A DNA stretch of 64,000 bases from Agelas oroides. Taxonomy: Eukaryota > Porifera > Demospongiae > Agelasida > Agelasidae. The translations under genes and the position numbers were made by a program. The DNA lies in assembly GCA_949130485.1 (NCBI GenBank), contig OX422183.1, positions 863,501-927,500 on the forward strand, written 5' to 3'. How positions within the stretch are numbered: the first letter of the stretch is position 1; the number at the start of each line of letters is the position of its first letter. Positions 36,701-45,744 of this stretch are shown here, piece by piece. The notes under the pieces were generated by a model. It was given only the letters and a program-made list of their open reading frames with translations. It had not been told where the DNA came from and searched no databases.

Positions 36701-37873
36701 CAGCCACGTCGATACTTGGTCAGTCTGCCTCCATTTCCAGACAGGTCCGATCAGGTGAGGGTGGACTGATACAAGCTCTAGTCTACCTACCCTCTTAACT
36801 ATGCAAACTTGATGCTCGATGTTGTGTTGAGAGAGAAGGAAGCAAAAATTTTCTGGGTTTCAGCTGGGATTGAAACCACGACTTTATAAAATCATGAGCA
36901 CTTACTGTTGCCTAACACCAATCATACTATTTCCAACTCAGATACTACTACAGACTGTTGGGCTCACTTGATCAATCGAGGTGTTGTGGTCAGTGGGAGT
37001 TCAGCTACGGTGGAGTGGCAGGGGACAGGTCCCAGTGCTGACAACAGAGTACAGAACTTCCAATGTTCTCTCAATGGTGGTACTAGGGATTCCTGTAAGT
37101 CAACATGAATGTATTACAGTTAGGCCATGGTAGATTATGCTAGCATAATTTGGGGAATAATAGGTGCTTCTGAGCATCAAGAATTATGCTGGCATAATAG
37201 GTCAATTTTCCTGATCAGATCCCATTAAGAAGTTACTTTTGTTCACAGCAAGAATTTTCTTTGGGAGGACTACATACAACTTTCAGTAATGCTAGAATAC
37301 AATCACTGAGAAAGGCCTAACTGTAACCACTTTTGGATCGTCATTTTGTATATACGTACGAACGTGTGAAATTCAGTTAGCATAATTGAGAATAATAGGT
37401 GCATTGAAAAGAATAATAGGTAAAAATTATGTGAATAAAAGAATAGAATAATGGGTAGAAGTTGGAGCATAATCTACCAAGGCCTAATTACAGTAGGTCA
37501 TGCAGACTGAACTTTTAGTAAGTCTCTCTCCCCTCTTCTTGAATGCTCTCGAGTTTCTGAAGTGTAATTTACAGTAGCTACAGCTTCAGCATGCACTGCA
37601 TGGAGGAGAATATAGTACATGAATGTCAAGATGGACACAAAGTTACCAGCTCTGCATGAGCCTCATTCATTTGCTAAAACATGACTGACTGTAGCACATA
37701 CACTGACCAACTTGGGAACCTGTGATCTCAGTATGACATGATTCTTTTCTGTAGGTTCGTCTCCCCTTGAGCTCACTCAGCTTGCTGTTGGGGAACATAT
37801 GGTGCGAATCACACCCGACAGTGATGACTGCAGGAGGGAAATCTCTCGGAATGTTTCAATTCAGATTGAATGA
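22812..37873 (+). CDS. Gene D: composite Ig / LDLa / Calx-beta protein (joined model)
   Basis: One signal exon (22812-22884, [20 protein letters not shown]) is followed by about 22 compatible exons, nearly all phase 1-1, with no second signal exon and no stop exon until 37873. Order: modules 1-3, modules 1'-3', three pairs of another Ig type, one more Ig, LDLa, two Calx-beta domains and two beta-sandwich repeats. Together they would encode roughly 1,950 residues. No transmembrane exon was found, so as modelled the product would be secreted or held by partners. Calx-beta repeats are a hallmark of sponge aggregation-factor proteins (family knowledge), so an extracellular adhesion role is plausible. 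The middle Ig pair contains a stop and must be skipped if the gene works. The region may be two or more genes; the join is inferred from phase and the lack of other gene ends. Confidence 0.5.
25089..25772. mobile_element. Non-autonomous DNA transposon with CAGTGGCGGAT ends
   Basis: Terminal inverted repeats CAGTGGCGGATTTAG and CTAGATCCGCCACTG, flanked on both sides by CTAAT, which may be a target-site duplication. The TIR style resembles hAT-type non-autonomous elements (family guess). The interior holds degenerate GGATTTCTGGATTTCA repeats (about 25370-25450) and no transposase. It sits between the two Ig cassettes of gene D. Confidence 0.8.
25858..27237 (+). CDS. Second Ig cassette of gene D (modules 1'-3')
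   Basis: Exons 25858-26163 (module 1'), 26234-26875 (module 2') and 26947-27237 (module 3'), all phase 1-1 with intact GT-AG sites. No signal exon stands directly upstream, so this cassette probably extends gene D. Module 1' has [10 protein letters not shown], close to gene E (TNADMSRTSL), while the first cassette has [10 protein letters not shown], close to genes C and H. The two cassettes therefore have different relatives and are not a simple in-place duplication. Confidence 0.8.
27250..27452. repeat. (CA)n-rich tract after module 3' of gene D
   Basis: CA microsatellite with GCATGCATGTACGCATGC interruptions, in the same intron position (after module 3) as in genes C, E and H. Open frames over it are artefacts. 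Confidence 0.9.
27682..28372 (+). CDS. Gene D Ig pair a+b, copy 1
   Basis: Exon a 27682-27972 ([18 protein letters not shown] start; cysteines in QTCFRC and LACVAGS) and exon b 28103-28372 ([19 protein letters not shown] start; [21 protein letters not shown] pattern of a canonical Ig). Both phase 1-1. The type differs from modules 1-6. Exon a is an unusual Ig-like domain with cysteine pairs near the B strand. Confidence 0.75.
29780..30478 (+). pseudogene. Gene D Ig pair a+b, copy 2, with nonsense codon
   Basis: Exon a2 29780-30070 is open. Exon b2 30209-30478 reads SGNYTCTV and then TAA at 30427-30429, where copies 1 and 3 have CAA or CAG (Q). Splice sites are intact, and phase 1-1 would allow b2 to be skipped in frame. 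It may be a null allele, a sequencing error or a truncated isoform. Confidence 0.75.
31899..32546 (+). CDS. Gene D Ig pair a+b, copy 3
   Basis: Exon a3 31899-32189 and exon b3 32277-32546, both open and phase 1-1. The a-b intron is shorter than in copies 1 and 2: the TGTGTGCATGTGTG part is missing. Exon a3 carries several substitutions relative to a1 and a2 ([15 protein letters not shown]), whereas b3 is nearly identical to b1. Confidence 0.75.
32849..33133 (+). CDS. Gene D single Ig exon after the triplication
   Basis: Canonical I-set-like Ig: [37 protein letters not shown], ending in VIVQ with a GTGTGT donor. Phase 1-1. It follows a (CA)n tract whose final CAG is the acceptor. It has no intact counterpart in copies 1 and 2. 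Confidence 0.8.
33342..33391. repeat. CTAGCCTCGTTCCCAG-type hairpin, copy 2
   Basis: CTAGCCTAGTTCCCAG at the left and CCTGGGAACAAG at the right, about 50 bases in all. Same family as the hairpins at 6484, 46121 and 60134. It lies directly upstream of the LDLa exon. Confidence 0.55.
33460..33570 (+). CDS. Gene D LDL-receptor class A exon
   Basis: Starts [19 protein letters not shown] and ends [11 protein letters not shown], the LDLa signature with the acidic calcium-binding end. Five cysteines are present; the fourth, normally in a CDG motif, is tyrosine (RRYDG). The acceptor is the CAG at 33457-33459 and the donor follows in phase 1. LDLa modules are calcium-dependent ligand-binding domains. 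Confidence 0.8.
33571..34325. other. Intron between the LDLa and first Calx-beta exons
   Basis: AT-rich. The open frame at 34053-34310 has no recognised domain and no flanking splice logic. Nothing further seen. Confidence 0.4.
34326..36254 (+). CDS. Gene D two Calx-beta domains
   Basis: Domain 1: exons 34326-34460 ([12 protein letters not shown]) and 34543-34746 ([28 protein letters not shown], ending IADNE). Domain 2: exons 35275-35418 ([20 protein letters not shown]) and 36045-36254 ([32 protein letters not shown], ending IVDNE). The DD..LE.TE.F pattern followed by DNE is the Calx-beta calcium-binding signature. Each domain is split by one phase-1 intron at a similar place. The second intron contains a 21-bp minisatellite and a G-run. 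Confidence 0.85.
35500..35664. repeat. 21-bp minisatellite inside the second Calx-beta intron
   Basis: About seven units of GGAATGATCCATTTGGAAACT type. Because 21 is divisible by three, it gives an artefactual open frame of NWNDPFG repeats. A G-homopolymer of about 20 bases follows at 35884-35904. Confidence 0.9.
36355..37873 (+). CDS. Gene D C-terminal beta-sandwich repeats and stop
   Basis: Repeat 1: exons 36355-36486 and 36632-36754 (VSFIGN, a cysteine recreated across the junction, [19 protein letters not shown]). Repeat 2: exons 36942-37094 ([27 protein letters not shown]) and 37755-37873 ([19 protein letters not shown]), then TGA. The FxCSLxGG...CxSPLxLxxLxxGxHxxxI pattern is a known extracellular beta-sandwich repeat usually ending in a V.A.D..GN strand. 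In both repeats the second cysteine codon is split by the intron (T at the exon end, GT at the next start). No membrane segment or GPI signal follows. Confidence 0.75.
37113..37496. mobile_element. MITE in the last intron of gene D
   Basis: Terminal inverted repeats of about 28 bases: ATTACAGTTAGGCCATGGTA at the left, and TACCAAGGCCTAATTACAGT at the right on the same strand. The interior is AT-rich with AATAATAGGT repeats. Confidence 0.75.
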
Positions 37874-37987
37874 CTTGAACTGCATCATTACTCATGTACC
37901 TAACTTATTTTTAGGCCAGATAGCTAGAACGGAATGATGAACTAGGTTATTAATGATGCACGTTTAAATACATCATGTTAACATCAT

Positions 37988-38262
37988 AATAACATGCATG
38001 GGAGCAGAGAGAGGTAAATAACGTGCACAGGAGAAGAGAGAGGCAAATAACATGCACGGAAGAAGAGAGAGGCAAATAACATGCACGGAAGAAGAGAGAG
38101 GCAAATAACATGCACGGAAGAAGAGAGAGGTAAATAACATGCACGGAAGAAGAGAGAGGCAAATAACATACACGGAAGAAGAGAGAGGCAAATAACATGC
38201 ACGGAAGAAGAGAGGGGCAAATAACATGCACGGAAGAAGAGAGAGGTAAATAATGTGCACGG
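37988..38262. repeat. 29-bp minisatellite downstream of gene D
   Basis: About nine units of GGCAAATAACATGCACGGAAG plus AAGAGAGA. Because 29 is not divisible by three, all three minus-strand frames show the same peptide in rotation (CMLFASLFFRA type); none is a gene. Confidence 0.9.
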
Positions 38263-39137
38263 GAAACGGAGGGATAATATAAAAGTAAATGCATTGGAGA
38301 ACAGAAATAAGGTTTATGAATAATAAATAAATCTTTATACAATAGTAATAATGTTTATGGAGGAACAGAGGGGTAAATAAATGTTTTGGGGAGAACAGAG
38401 GGGTAGTATTCTTGAAACACATTTTGAGACTATTCCCAAGTTAGGGGGGTCCAACTCAATGTTGTGGGTTAGGCTCTCAGCCCTTCATATTATTATATAA
38501 AGTAAATGACATGCAGTGGAGAACAGAAAGAAGGTTTATGGAAGAACAAAATACTAAATAATGTTTCTGGAGGAACAGAGGGGTAATTAAATATCTATCA
38601 GTGGATTCTGTCAGTGCTTGCTTGGTACATTTTACATATTTCTTGCTAGCTACAGATGGTGATGTGAGTTCATGGTGTGTACACCGGAAACTCAGGCCGA
38701 TGCACATTGTCCATGTGGGTTGTGTACTGTGCCCTCATTATACGTTAACAGCACACAGTGAATTGCAGCTTGTAGCAATGTTAGGCAGTTAACATTCAGC
38801 ACATCTGATTGGCTGGAGCTCCCATGTGACTGGAATTAAAGCCATTCATGTTGATAATATTAGCTATGGAGCTAGCTATACATGGACATGCAGTGAATGC
38901 ATGACATTGTGTTTACTTGCTGAGGATGTAGTCATACAAGCTGTCCACATGATGTACAGCATCCATATTCTAACCAACTTCTCAGCTACATATACATGTA
39001 TGTACCCTGCAAATAGAATTATCTACCAGGGATTCCATTTCATCATAAACAGAAGACATACAAAGCATGACATGGCATGCAGTACCCCTTGGTTTGGAAA
39101 GTTTATTTATATACTATTTGGAAGCAATAATGCATGA

Positions 39138-39160
39138 GTAGGATTCCCCCATATTCCACC
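39138..39160 (+). promoter_or_regulatory. Type II upstream motif before the orphan signal exon
   Basis: GTAGGATTCCCCCATATTCC, 97 bases before the ATG at 39235; same motif as at 22726, 47190 and 54580. Confidence 0.35.
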
Positions 39161-39234
39161 ATTGAGGAGCACAAAGTGTGTAAAAACAACCATTCCTTTG
39201 TAATAGTATGTTTGTTTGAGTGCAGCAAGTACGT

Positions 39235-39298
39235 ATGGAGGATACTACCACCTTCATCTTTCTGGTGTTCCCTCTCTCCCCTGAGGCCACACGCAGTG
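39235..39298 (+). pseudogene. Orphan signal-peptide exon
   Basis: MEDTTTFIFLVFPLSPEATR, matching the family signal exon but about three residues shorter in the leucine core, with an intact GTGAGT donor in phase 1. No module 1 follows; a Helitron-like element begins 88 bases downstream and the next Ig sequence (46633) is broken. Probably the head of a gene disrupted by transposons; it might still splice to distant exons. Confidence 0.65.
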
Positions 39299-39622
39299 GT
39301 GAGTATAGCTACACTGGCTACATACACTATAGATTAGATCATTTTCCTTACAACACTTTTATTGACTCCCAGCACTTTGCTGTTATTGGGGCGAGCGTGA
39401 GCGAGCCCCTACCTAGTGATGTCAACGTGGACTTTGTCTGTCTGTCTGTCATGGACCGGCGTACGGCGTGGCAACGGCGCATGCGTTTCATTTTTTCCAC
39501 GTGGCAGTGTATGTTACTATGGTTACTCTCTTTCGCCAGAGCATAGATAATACAGTACTCATCTCAGAGGTACTTAGAAAGCCTAGCTCCAAGTGAGTAT
39601 TTGTGATCCATCGATATTCTAA

Positions 39623-41741
39623 TTGGATAGTGAAGAGAATCAACGCAAGCAGGAAAGGCTTCAAAGAAGGCGAGAGCGACAAGCAAGAGCTCGAGAAACA
39701 GCTGAAGAGAGAGAAGTCAGGCTCCAAAGAAGATGCGAGCGAGAGCGCCAAGCAAGTGCTCGAGAAACAGCTGAAGAGAGAGAAGTCAGGCTCCAAAGAA
39801 GGCGCGAGCGAGAGCGCCAAGCAAGATCTCGAGAAACAGTTGAAGAGAGCGAAGCCAGGCTGAACAGACGCAGAGAAAGATACAGGGCACGCAAAAGAGC
39901 AGGTAACATACTCTGATGGCGTGGCTAGCATGCGCTTTAGATAACGTTTACCCTTTTTTTTCGTGTAGCAAGTCGGGAAAGTAGACAGGCACAAATGGAT
40001 GCCAATAGGGCAGCCCAGCAGCTCAGAAGAGACAGTGAGACTCCTGAGATCACACAGACACGCCTCCAGTGGGATGCTGCTTACCACCAAAGCAGTAGAG
40101 CCTCTGGTAAGTAACAGACTGTTTTCAAGTCAGGTTTGTTTCAAATTACAGCTAAATATTTACCACACAGAGACTCCTGAGGTCAGACAGGCACGTCGCC
40201 AGCAGGATGCTGCTTACCACCAAAGCAGTAGAGCCTCTGGTAAGTAACAGACTGTTTCAAGTCAGGTTTGTTTCAAATTACAGCTAAATATTTACCACAC
40301 AGAGACTCCTGAGGTCAGACAGGCACGTCGCCAGCAGGATGCTGCTTACCACCAAAGCAGTAGAGCCTCTGGTAAGTAACAGACTGTTTCAAGTCAGGTT
40401 TGTTTCAAATTACAGCTAAATATTTACCACACAGAGACTCCTGAGGTCAGACAGGCACGTCGCCAGCAGGATGCTGCTTACCACCAAAGCAGTAGAGCCT
40501 CTGGTAAGTAACAGACTGTTTCAAGTCAGGTTTGTTTCAAATTACAGCTAAATATTTACCACACAGAGACTCCTGAGGTCAGACAGGCACGTCGCCAACA
40601 GGATGCTGCTGCTCACCAAAGCAACAGAGCCTGTGGTAAGTGATATATGTAGATTGTATAGTAAATTAGCTAAAAATTTATGAGTGCATGTGATTGTACA
40701 AATTATGCAGAGACTCCTGAGGCCAGACATTCATGCCTGCAACTAGATAGACAAGGGCATCGTCAGCAGAGAGACGTGAACCTTGATGTACCTCTCTTTG
40801 AACAACCTGTAGTTCACTCCAAGATGTTAAACTTTCACTCTAAGCTAGCATCTTTGGAATTCTACATATGCACTTCATGCTTAGAGCGGTTCCCTAATCT
40901 GGCAATGTCAGCAAACAGCACAGAGTGTGCTCGCTGTGGTCGGGACAAGCGAATCCCTAAGCTGTATTCAGCAGCCAACAATATGATTCCTGGACCAGTT
41001 CCACCACAATTGCAGGTAATACCCCCTGAAAATTACTCACAAAGTATGCATTATTTAGCGTTAGCTTAGTTATTACATTCTTATATCTCTTGTACAATAT
41101 TGGGGCTTACACAAGTTGAAGAAATGCTTGTGTCTGCTGTCATGCCAATAATGTCCATTTATCGACTACCACTCGGTCAGTATGGGTACACAGGCCATGT
41201 GATCAACCTACCTCAGGATGTGGTGTCATTTGCAAATAGCCTTCCAAGAGTGCCATCAGAGTTGGATGTTTTAGTTATACGAAAGGACAGTGAACAATCC
41301 CACCGTGATTTTCGTGTACGTAGATCTGTTGTGCAAGAAGCTCTGACATGGCTACTAGAGAACAACAGATACTACAGAGCCAATGCCATACGTCTCAATG
41401 AGGAGGCTCTTCATCGGCTACCCCAAGATGGCAATTTGACAGATATGAGATCTCTACAGTTAGGTGAATCATCTACATATGAGTGTGAGCCATCTGAAGA
41501 TCTATATGGAGCCCACCTTTCCACTTCATTTGTTTCTAATGCTACACAGCAGAGGACAGAGCAAGAGACTGTGCAGCAGTCCATTCAAGACCTACAGAGT
41601 GGATCATCTCACACCCTTATGTGGCCCACCATTGGAGGAGCACCGATCAATGAATTCACCACTGAAGGATACTTTAGTATGGCCTTCCCCACCTTGTTTC
41701 CAACAAATTATCAATCTTCAAGTCAAACTGACACCTTATAA
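39623..41741 (+). CDS. DUF6570/Helitron-type protein, N-terminal remnant
   Basis: Exon 39623-39902 encodes a coiled-coil-like R/E-rich repeat (RRRERQARARETAEEREVRL). Exon 39969-40106 continues it. Four short exons (40171-40239, 40303-40371, 40435-40503, 40567-40635) repeat ETPEVRQARRQQDAAYHQSS. Exon 40711-41015 has a CxxC...CxxC zinc-ribbon-like motif (CTSC, CARC). A block at about 41103-41741 carries VMPIMSIYRLPLGQYGYTGH, LDVLVIRKD and GYFSMAFPTLFP, characteristic of DUF6570 and the Helitron N-terminal region. The junction at 41103 lacks an AG, so the copy looks inactive. The frame ends just before the terminal repeat. In complete relatives a Rep/PIF1 helicase follows (family knowledge). Confidence 0.7.
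40107..40635. repeat. 132-bp tandem repeat of one intron plus one exon
   Basis: Four units, each an intron (GTAAGTAACAG...ACCACACAG) and a 69-base exon. Exon starts are 40171, 40303, 40435 and 40567. The splice sites are identical in each unit. Confidence 0.95.
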
Positions 41742-41800
41742 TCTTATATACCTCGCTCACGCTCGCCCCAAACATGTTGTGCATGCTACTAGTAGTCTTG

Positions 41801-42344
41801 TTGCCGAGCGCATTAGCGCGAGGCTCTGAATGAGGGATCTATTCTCGCAATGTACGTGCGTACGTACGTACGTACGTACGTGTCGGTCACGCTTAGGAAT
41901 GTCAATTTGAGGTCACGCTCGGAATGTCAATTTGCGCCGGATACGTACATTACACGACGAAGCCGGGACGACATTTCTTGCCGACGGAGGACGGGGAGAA
42001 CAGCGCGACTGGCCCTTCGCAACGTACGTATTTGCGGAGCGAAGTGCATAAACGAGTGCTGGCAGCCGACGGCTGCTGACTCCGGCTGAGAAAAAACAAA
42101 AAAGCAAAGAAGTCAGCCCACCGTAGAAAGCCAAGAGAGCGACAGAAGAACAAGAAAGACTCAAGTAGAAAGCACGTACTGGAGATTCTTGACAAGCCAG
42201 GTATTTAGGCTAACTCTTCACGTTACCGTTGTTCTTTGGACTCCCACTATACTAAACGAGCAACGCCTGACACCTGCGCCGCGCGCCCCATCTGCGCATG
42301 GCGCTTGGAGCGGCACGAGGCATCATGCGCATGCGTAGTCCTAG
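41801..42344. repeat. 544-bp dispersed element, copy 1
   Basis: Starts TTGCCGAGCGCATTAGCGCG (hairpin), contains an (ACGT)n tract and ends GCGCATGCGTAGTCCTAG followed by T. Near-identical to 44241-44783. The CTAG end with a GC-rich palindrome just inside resembles a Helitron 3' terminus. A lysine/arginine-rich reading frame (RRKPRERQKNKK) ending at a GTATTT donor near 42200 is open in both copies. Confidence 0.8.
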
Positions 42345-42374
42345 TATCTGAACTAGGGGAATGCAGTGCATTGT

Positions 42375-43335
42375 GGGGCGAGCGTGAGGGAGTTATATGG
42401 TGCAGTAGCGTTCCATATACACTACCTTTCCCACTTGCATATATATCTCATTCCCAGGACTTCCCCACCTCCAACTGTAGCCTGTAAAACTACAGGAGGA
42501 GAACACCTGGGGAACAGGCTATATAGGATATCAAATGTATCCCGGTGTTTGTGGAGCAATATAACTTGTGTTGTGCTAATCTTGGGTTCGTTGTACACTC
42601 TCTGTGTCATTACTGTGAAATGCTGCATGCAACAAGGTCTCAAAACATTTGGAGGTGGCTTGAAGAGTTGCAAGGATGATGGTTCAACATCTTGATACGA
42701 ACAAGTATATTCCGTTGTTTTCCTGTGTCTCCAACTTATTCACATCTTGGCATGCACTGTCTCCTCAATTCATGGTGTATAGAGCACGGATATTTGCTGA
42801 GACCATACAGCTGTGCATGGGATCAGAATTCTCTCAGGTATGGGTATAGAGTCAGGGTGGTGTAGACTATTGCCAGCCCTTTTCCAGAGCACAATTACTG
42901 GAGTTGTGGAATGGGATTTTAGAAGCTCTTCTGTAGCTGTTGCTAACGAGGGTTGTTCGGTCAAGTCACACAGACCTCTCTGGTTCGGGTCCTCAAGCTA
43001 ATCACTCTGTCTTATACAAAACACTCCCGGTTGGCGGCAGTGTCACGCAGCACGTTAATAATCAGCTTCCGTCTTGCTAGTCGTGCCTCCTTTCCTCGCC
43101 TTTTTCAAGTCCCTGTTACGTTGGTTCCCACTGTTCAGCCTTTCTGTCCTGGTAGTCTTGTCCCTTGAGCAACAGTGGTTATACATCAACTAACTTGCAA
43201 TGTGGAAATATTGCATTGCGCACAAATGGGGCAGGATGTATATATACGGAATACGCACGTACCATATAAACATATAAATAAATAGACAATTTTCCGTTTT
43301 CACCACAAGAGTGGGGCTCGCTGCGCTCGCCCCAA
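42375..43335. mobile_element. Block flanked by degenerate copies of the GC-rich terminal repeat
   Basis: Left GGGGCGAGCGTGAGGGAG (42375) and right CTCGCTGCGCTCGCCCCAA (to 43335). The interior has no recognised gene. The ends match those at 39386/41771 and 43415/44169 imperfectly. Confidence 0.45.
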
Positions 43336-43414
43336 TAAAGGTGACAGCATATCAGCTTTAGTACAGTGCACAAGTGCACAAGCACATGATAATGGGACAA
43401 CAGAGACTTCATAA

Positions 43415-44169
43415 TTGGGCGAGCGTGAGCGAGCCCCACACTAGTGAGTTGAATCGAGATTTTTCATCGAATATTATTATCTGTCGTACGTCGTTCCGTA
43501 TATTCTTGACGCTGTAATTTAACGCGATAGCCGCGGGCCGCGTGCGGACCTTAAGTAAGATTTTCGTACAACTTGGCAGCCAGCTAGCTCCAAGGTGACT
43601 TAGAAAGATGACGCTTATGAAAGATAGCCAGGGATTGCAGGCGGAGCGTGCGCACTTATTGAAGAAAGGATAGCCTATACTACAGAAGTTGTGTTTGCAG
43701 CGACACCCAGGATAGGTAGCTGGATCGAGCGTGAGTGTCTACTGTATGTAAACAGTTGTGTAGAGAGGTTTAAAGCAAAAATCGGCAGAGACCCTCCTTC
43801 TATCCATGGCTGATGGATGGCGAACCCTCTCTGCTATATCTCTAAGATGCCTCAACTTGAGGCTTCTTAGCATAGTCCTTACTTGAGACTCAAGTAAAGA
43901 CTATGCGTGACAAGCCAGGCCGTGTTTAGACTTAGCCTACAGTTAGCCAGAGTAGATGCTTAGGTTGCACTAATGGCATTGTATGGTACCACCCCATGAG
44001 AAGCTAGTCTCTGCAGCCGTCTAAGCTGTTAAGCACTTTTATAGAGAGTAGAGTGACAAGCTTTGTTCAGCTACATGCCACGCCACCTGTGTGTGCTGTG
44101 ATCTGACACTTCACTGAAAAGCCTTTGATATAAGTTAAAGCTGTGTATTGCTTGCTCACGCTCGCCCAA
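43415..44169. mobile_element. Non-autonomous element with the GC-rich terminal repeat
   Basis: Left TTGGGCGAGCGTGAGCGAG and right CTTGCTCACGCTCGCCCAA; about 755 bases with no coding capacity. It shares only its ends with the Helitron-like element at 39386-41771. Confidence 0.6.
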
Positions 44170-44240
44170 CAATGTTCTACATTCTCCTAGTTCTAGTTGT
44201 GATACAACAAAATCACGATTTTGAAGAATTTTCCACATGA

Positions 44241-44783
44241 TTGCCGAGCGCATTAGCGCGAGGCTCTGAATGAGGGATCTATTCTCGCAATGTACGTGCG
44301 TACGTACGTACGTACGTGTCGGTCACGCTTAGGAATGTCAATTTGCGCTCACGCCCAGGCTGGATATCGGATACTAGTACGTACATTACACGACGAAGCC
44401 GGGACGACATTTCTGGCCGACGGAGGATGGGGAGAACAGCGCGACTGGCCCTTCGCAACGTACGTATTTGCGGAGCGAAGTGCATAAACGAGTGCTGAAC
44501 GCAGCCGACGGCTGCTGACTCCGGCTGAGAAAAAACAAAAAAGCCAAGAAGTCAGCCCACCGTAGAAAGCCAAGAGAGCGACAGAAGAACAAGAAAGAGT
44601 TCAAAAGTAGAAAGCACGTACTGGAGATTCTTCACAAGCCAGGTATTTAGGCTCACTCTTCACGTTACCGTTCTTTGCACTCCCACTATACTAAACGAGC
44701 AACGCCTGACACCTGCGCCGCGCGCCCCATCCGCGCATGGCGCTTGGAGCGGCGCGAGGCATCATGCGCATGCGTAGTCCTAG
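44241..44783. repeat. 543-bp dispersed element, copy 2
   Basis: Near-identical to 41801-42344 with small indels, including one that changes a length by three bases inside the basic reading frame. Same CTAG end. Adjacent sequence differs, so both ends are defined. Confidence 0.8.
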
Positions 44784-44793
44784 TTATCATTAT

Positions 44794-44876
44794 CAGAGAG
44801 TCGGTAGACTCTCTATGTAGGGATGGCGCCGACGCGCAATATATGCAATACTTAAGCAAAAGCCGTATAACTTCAC
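44794..44876. repeat. Inverted copy of part of the 14-kb MITE
   Basis: CAGAGAGTCGGTAGACTCTC then TATGTAGGGATGGCGCCGAC, the reverse complement of about 14668-14780, including the AAGCAAAAGCCGTATAACTT end. Confidence 0.75.
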
Positions 44877-45744
44877 CACAAACACGCTAAAAGCTTATTT
44901 AAGCGCACAGGCTTCCTCTTTGAGTGCCTTTGTGATCAGCAAGACTCATATAAGTGGCCAAAAGCCACGCGGAAGACAGCTAAACGTAAAAGTGTGCGGT
45001 AGCAAAAGTGCCATTTTTGTTATTCTTTCTTTCTTTCTTTGTTCCGACCACTTTGTAAATTACGATAACTCAAAAACGGCTCAAGTACTCACCTTGATTT
45101 TAGCACGAAACGGATGCTCATCATAGCGCTCAGCTTCCCAACCACTCAGCGTCTTCATAGCTTCAAATTCACCCTGGCCAACAAAAGCCATTCACAACAC
45201 TCAGAGGCTGCTGTCTGTTGCTTAGGACGCCATTTTATAATTTTGTACGCATGCGCAAACGAAGTCTCGTTCCCAGACCAAAGACCACGGTCATTGGTCT
45301 GGAAGTGAGACTAGTACACAGGCGAAATGGCCAGCGGGCAGGACGCACGGCTAGCACGGACTTTTCCCCCCGCGGCATTGGACAAGGCTTATGAACACCA
45401 CGTAGGTAAGGCGCTACCTACTTGTAGCTACACTAAAAATAGCCTACTCACCGCTTTAGTGAAGCTAGGATGGTCAGTTGTCAGTATGATAGTTTTCTGT
45501 GCTGCAGCTGGTCAGTCGTCATGACAACTGAATCATGAAATTGGTTTCACAAAGTTTGGTAGGGAGAGCGGTTGGCCCTTCATCAGGTTCTAGCTGGCTA
45601 TATTACACATTATTATTACATGCCTGGAACTACTACTAAACTGTCAACGCCGTTTCAAGTTCTGGTGTTGTGGTTACACTTGAAATATTCTTCTTAGGCT
45701 TAGGTCTAACTGTAACTGAGATTAACATCAAAAAAGTACAGAAA
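44877..45744. other. Transposon debris without recognised genes
   Basis: Moderately GC-rich sequence with TCTTTCTTTCTTT tracts and a short inverted repeat around GTCTCGTTCCCAGACCAAAG (about 45270). No domain seen in the open frames. Confidence 0.35.

Larger units (their letters stand above)
37874..39234. other. Region between gene D and the orphan signal exon
   Basis: A 29-bp minisatellite at 37988-38262, then AT-rich sequence with no exon recognised. From about 39000 it is homologous to 54440-54650 upstream of relic G (shared CAGAAGACATAC, CATGACATGGCATG and TTTGGAAGC), that is, the 5' flank of a type II gene. Confidence 0.5.
39386..41771 (+). mobile_element. Truncated Helitron-like element with GC-rich terminal inverted repeats
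   Basis: Bounded by TTGGGGCGAGCGTGAGCGAG (39386-39405) and its exact reverse complement (41752-41771). It encodes the N-terminal part of a DUF6570/Helitron-type protein, but the Rep/helicase part is absent, so it cannot move by itself. Canonical Helitrons lack such terminal inverted repeats. The left end also folds as a hairpin (GGGGC...GCCCC) followed by CTAG, like a Helitron 3' end, so the class of the outer element is uncertain. Confidence 0.7.

Noticed and set aside
37950..38422. Minus-strand frames of 78-149 codons with CMLFASLFFRA repeats
   Set aside because: 29-bp minisatellite; the same peptide appears in all three frames.
39488..40090. Minus-strand frame of 200 codons, Leu/Ser-rich
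   Set aside because: Antisense of the coiled-coil repeats of the Helitron-like protein; the + strand matches a known family.
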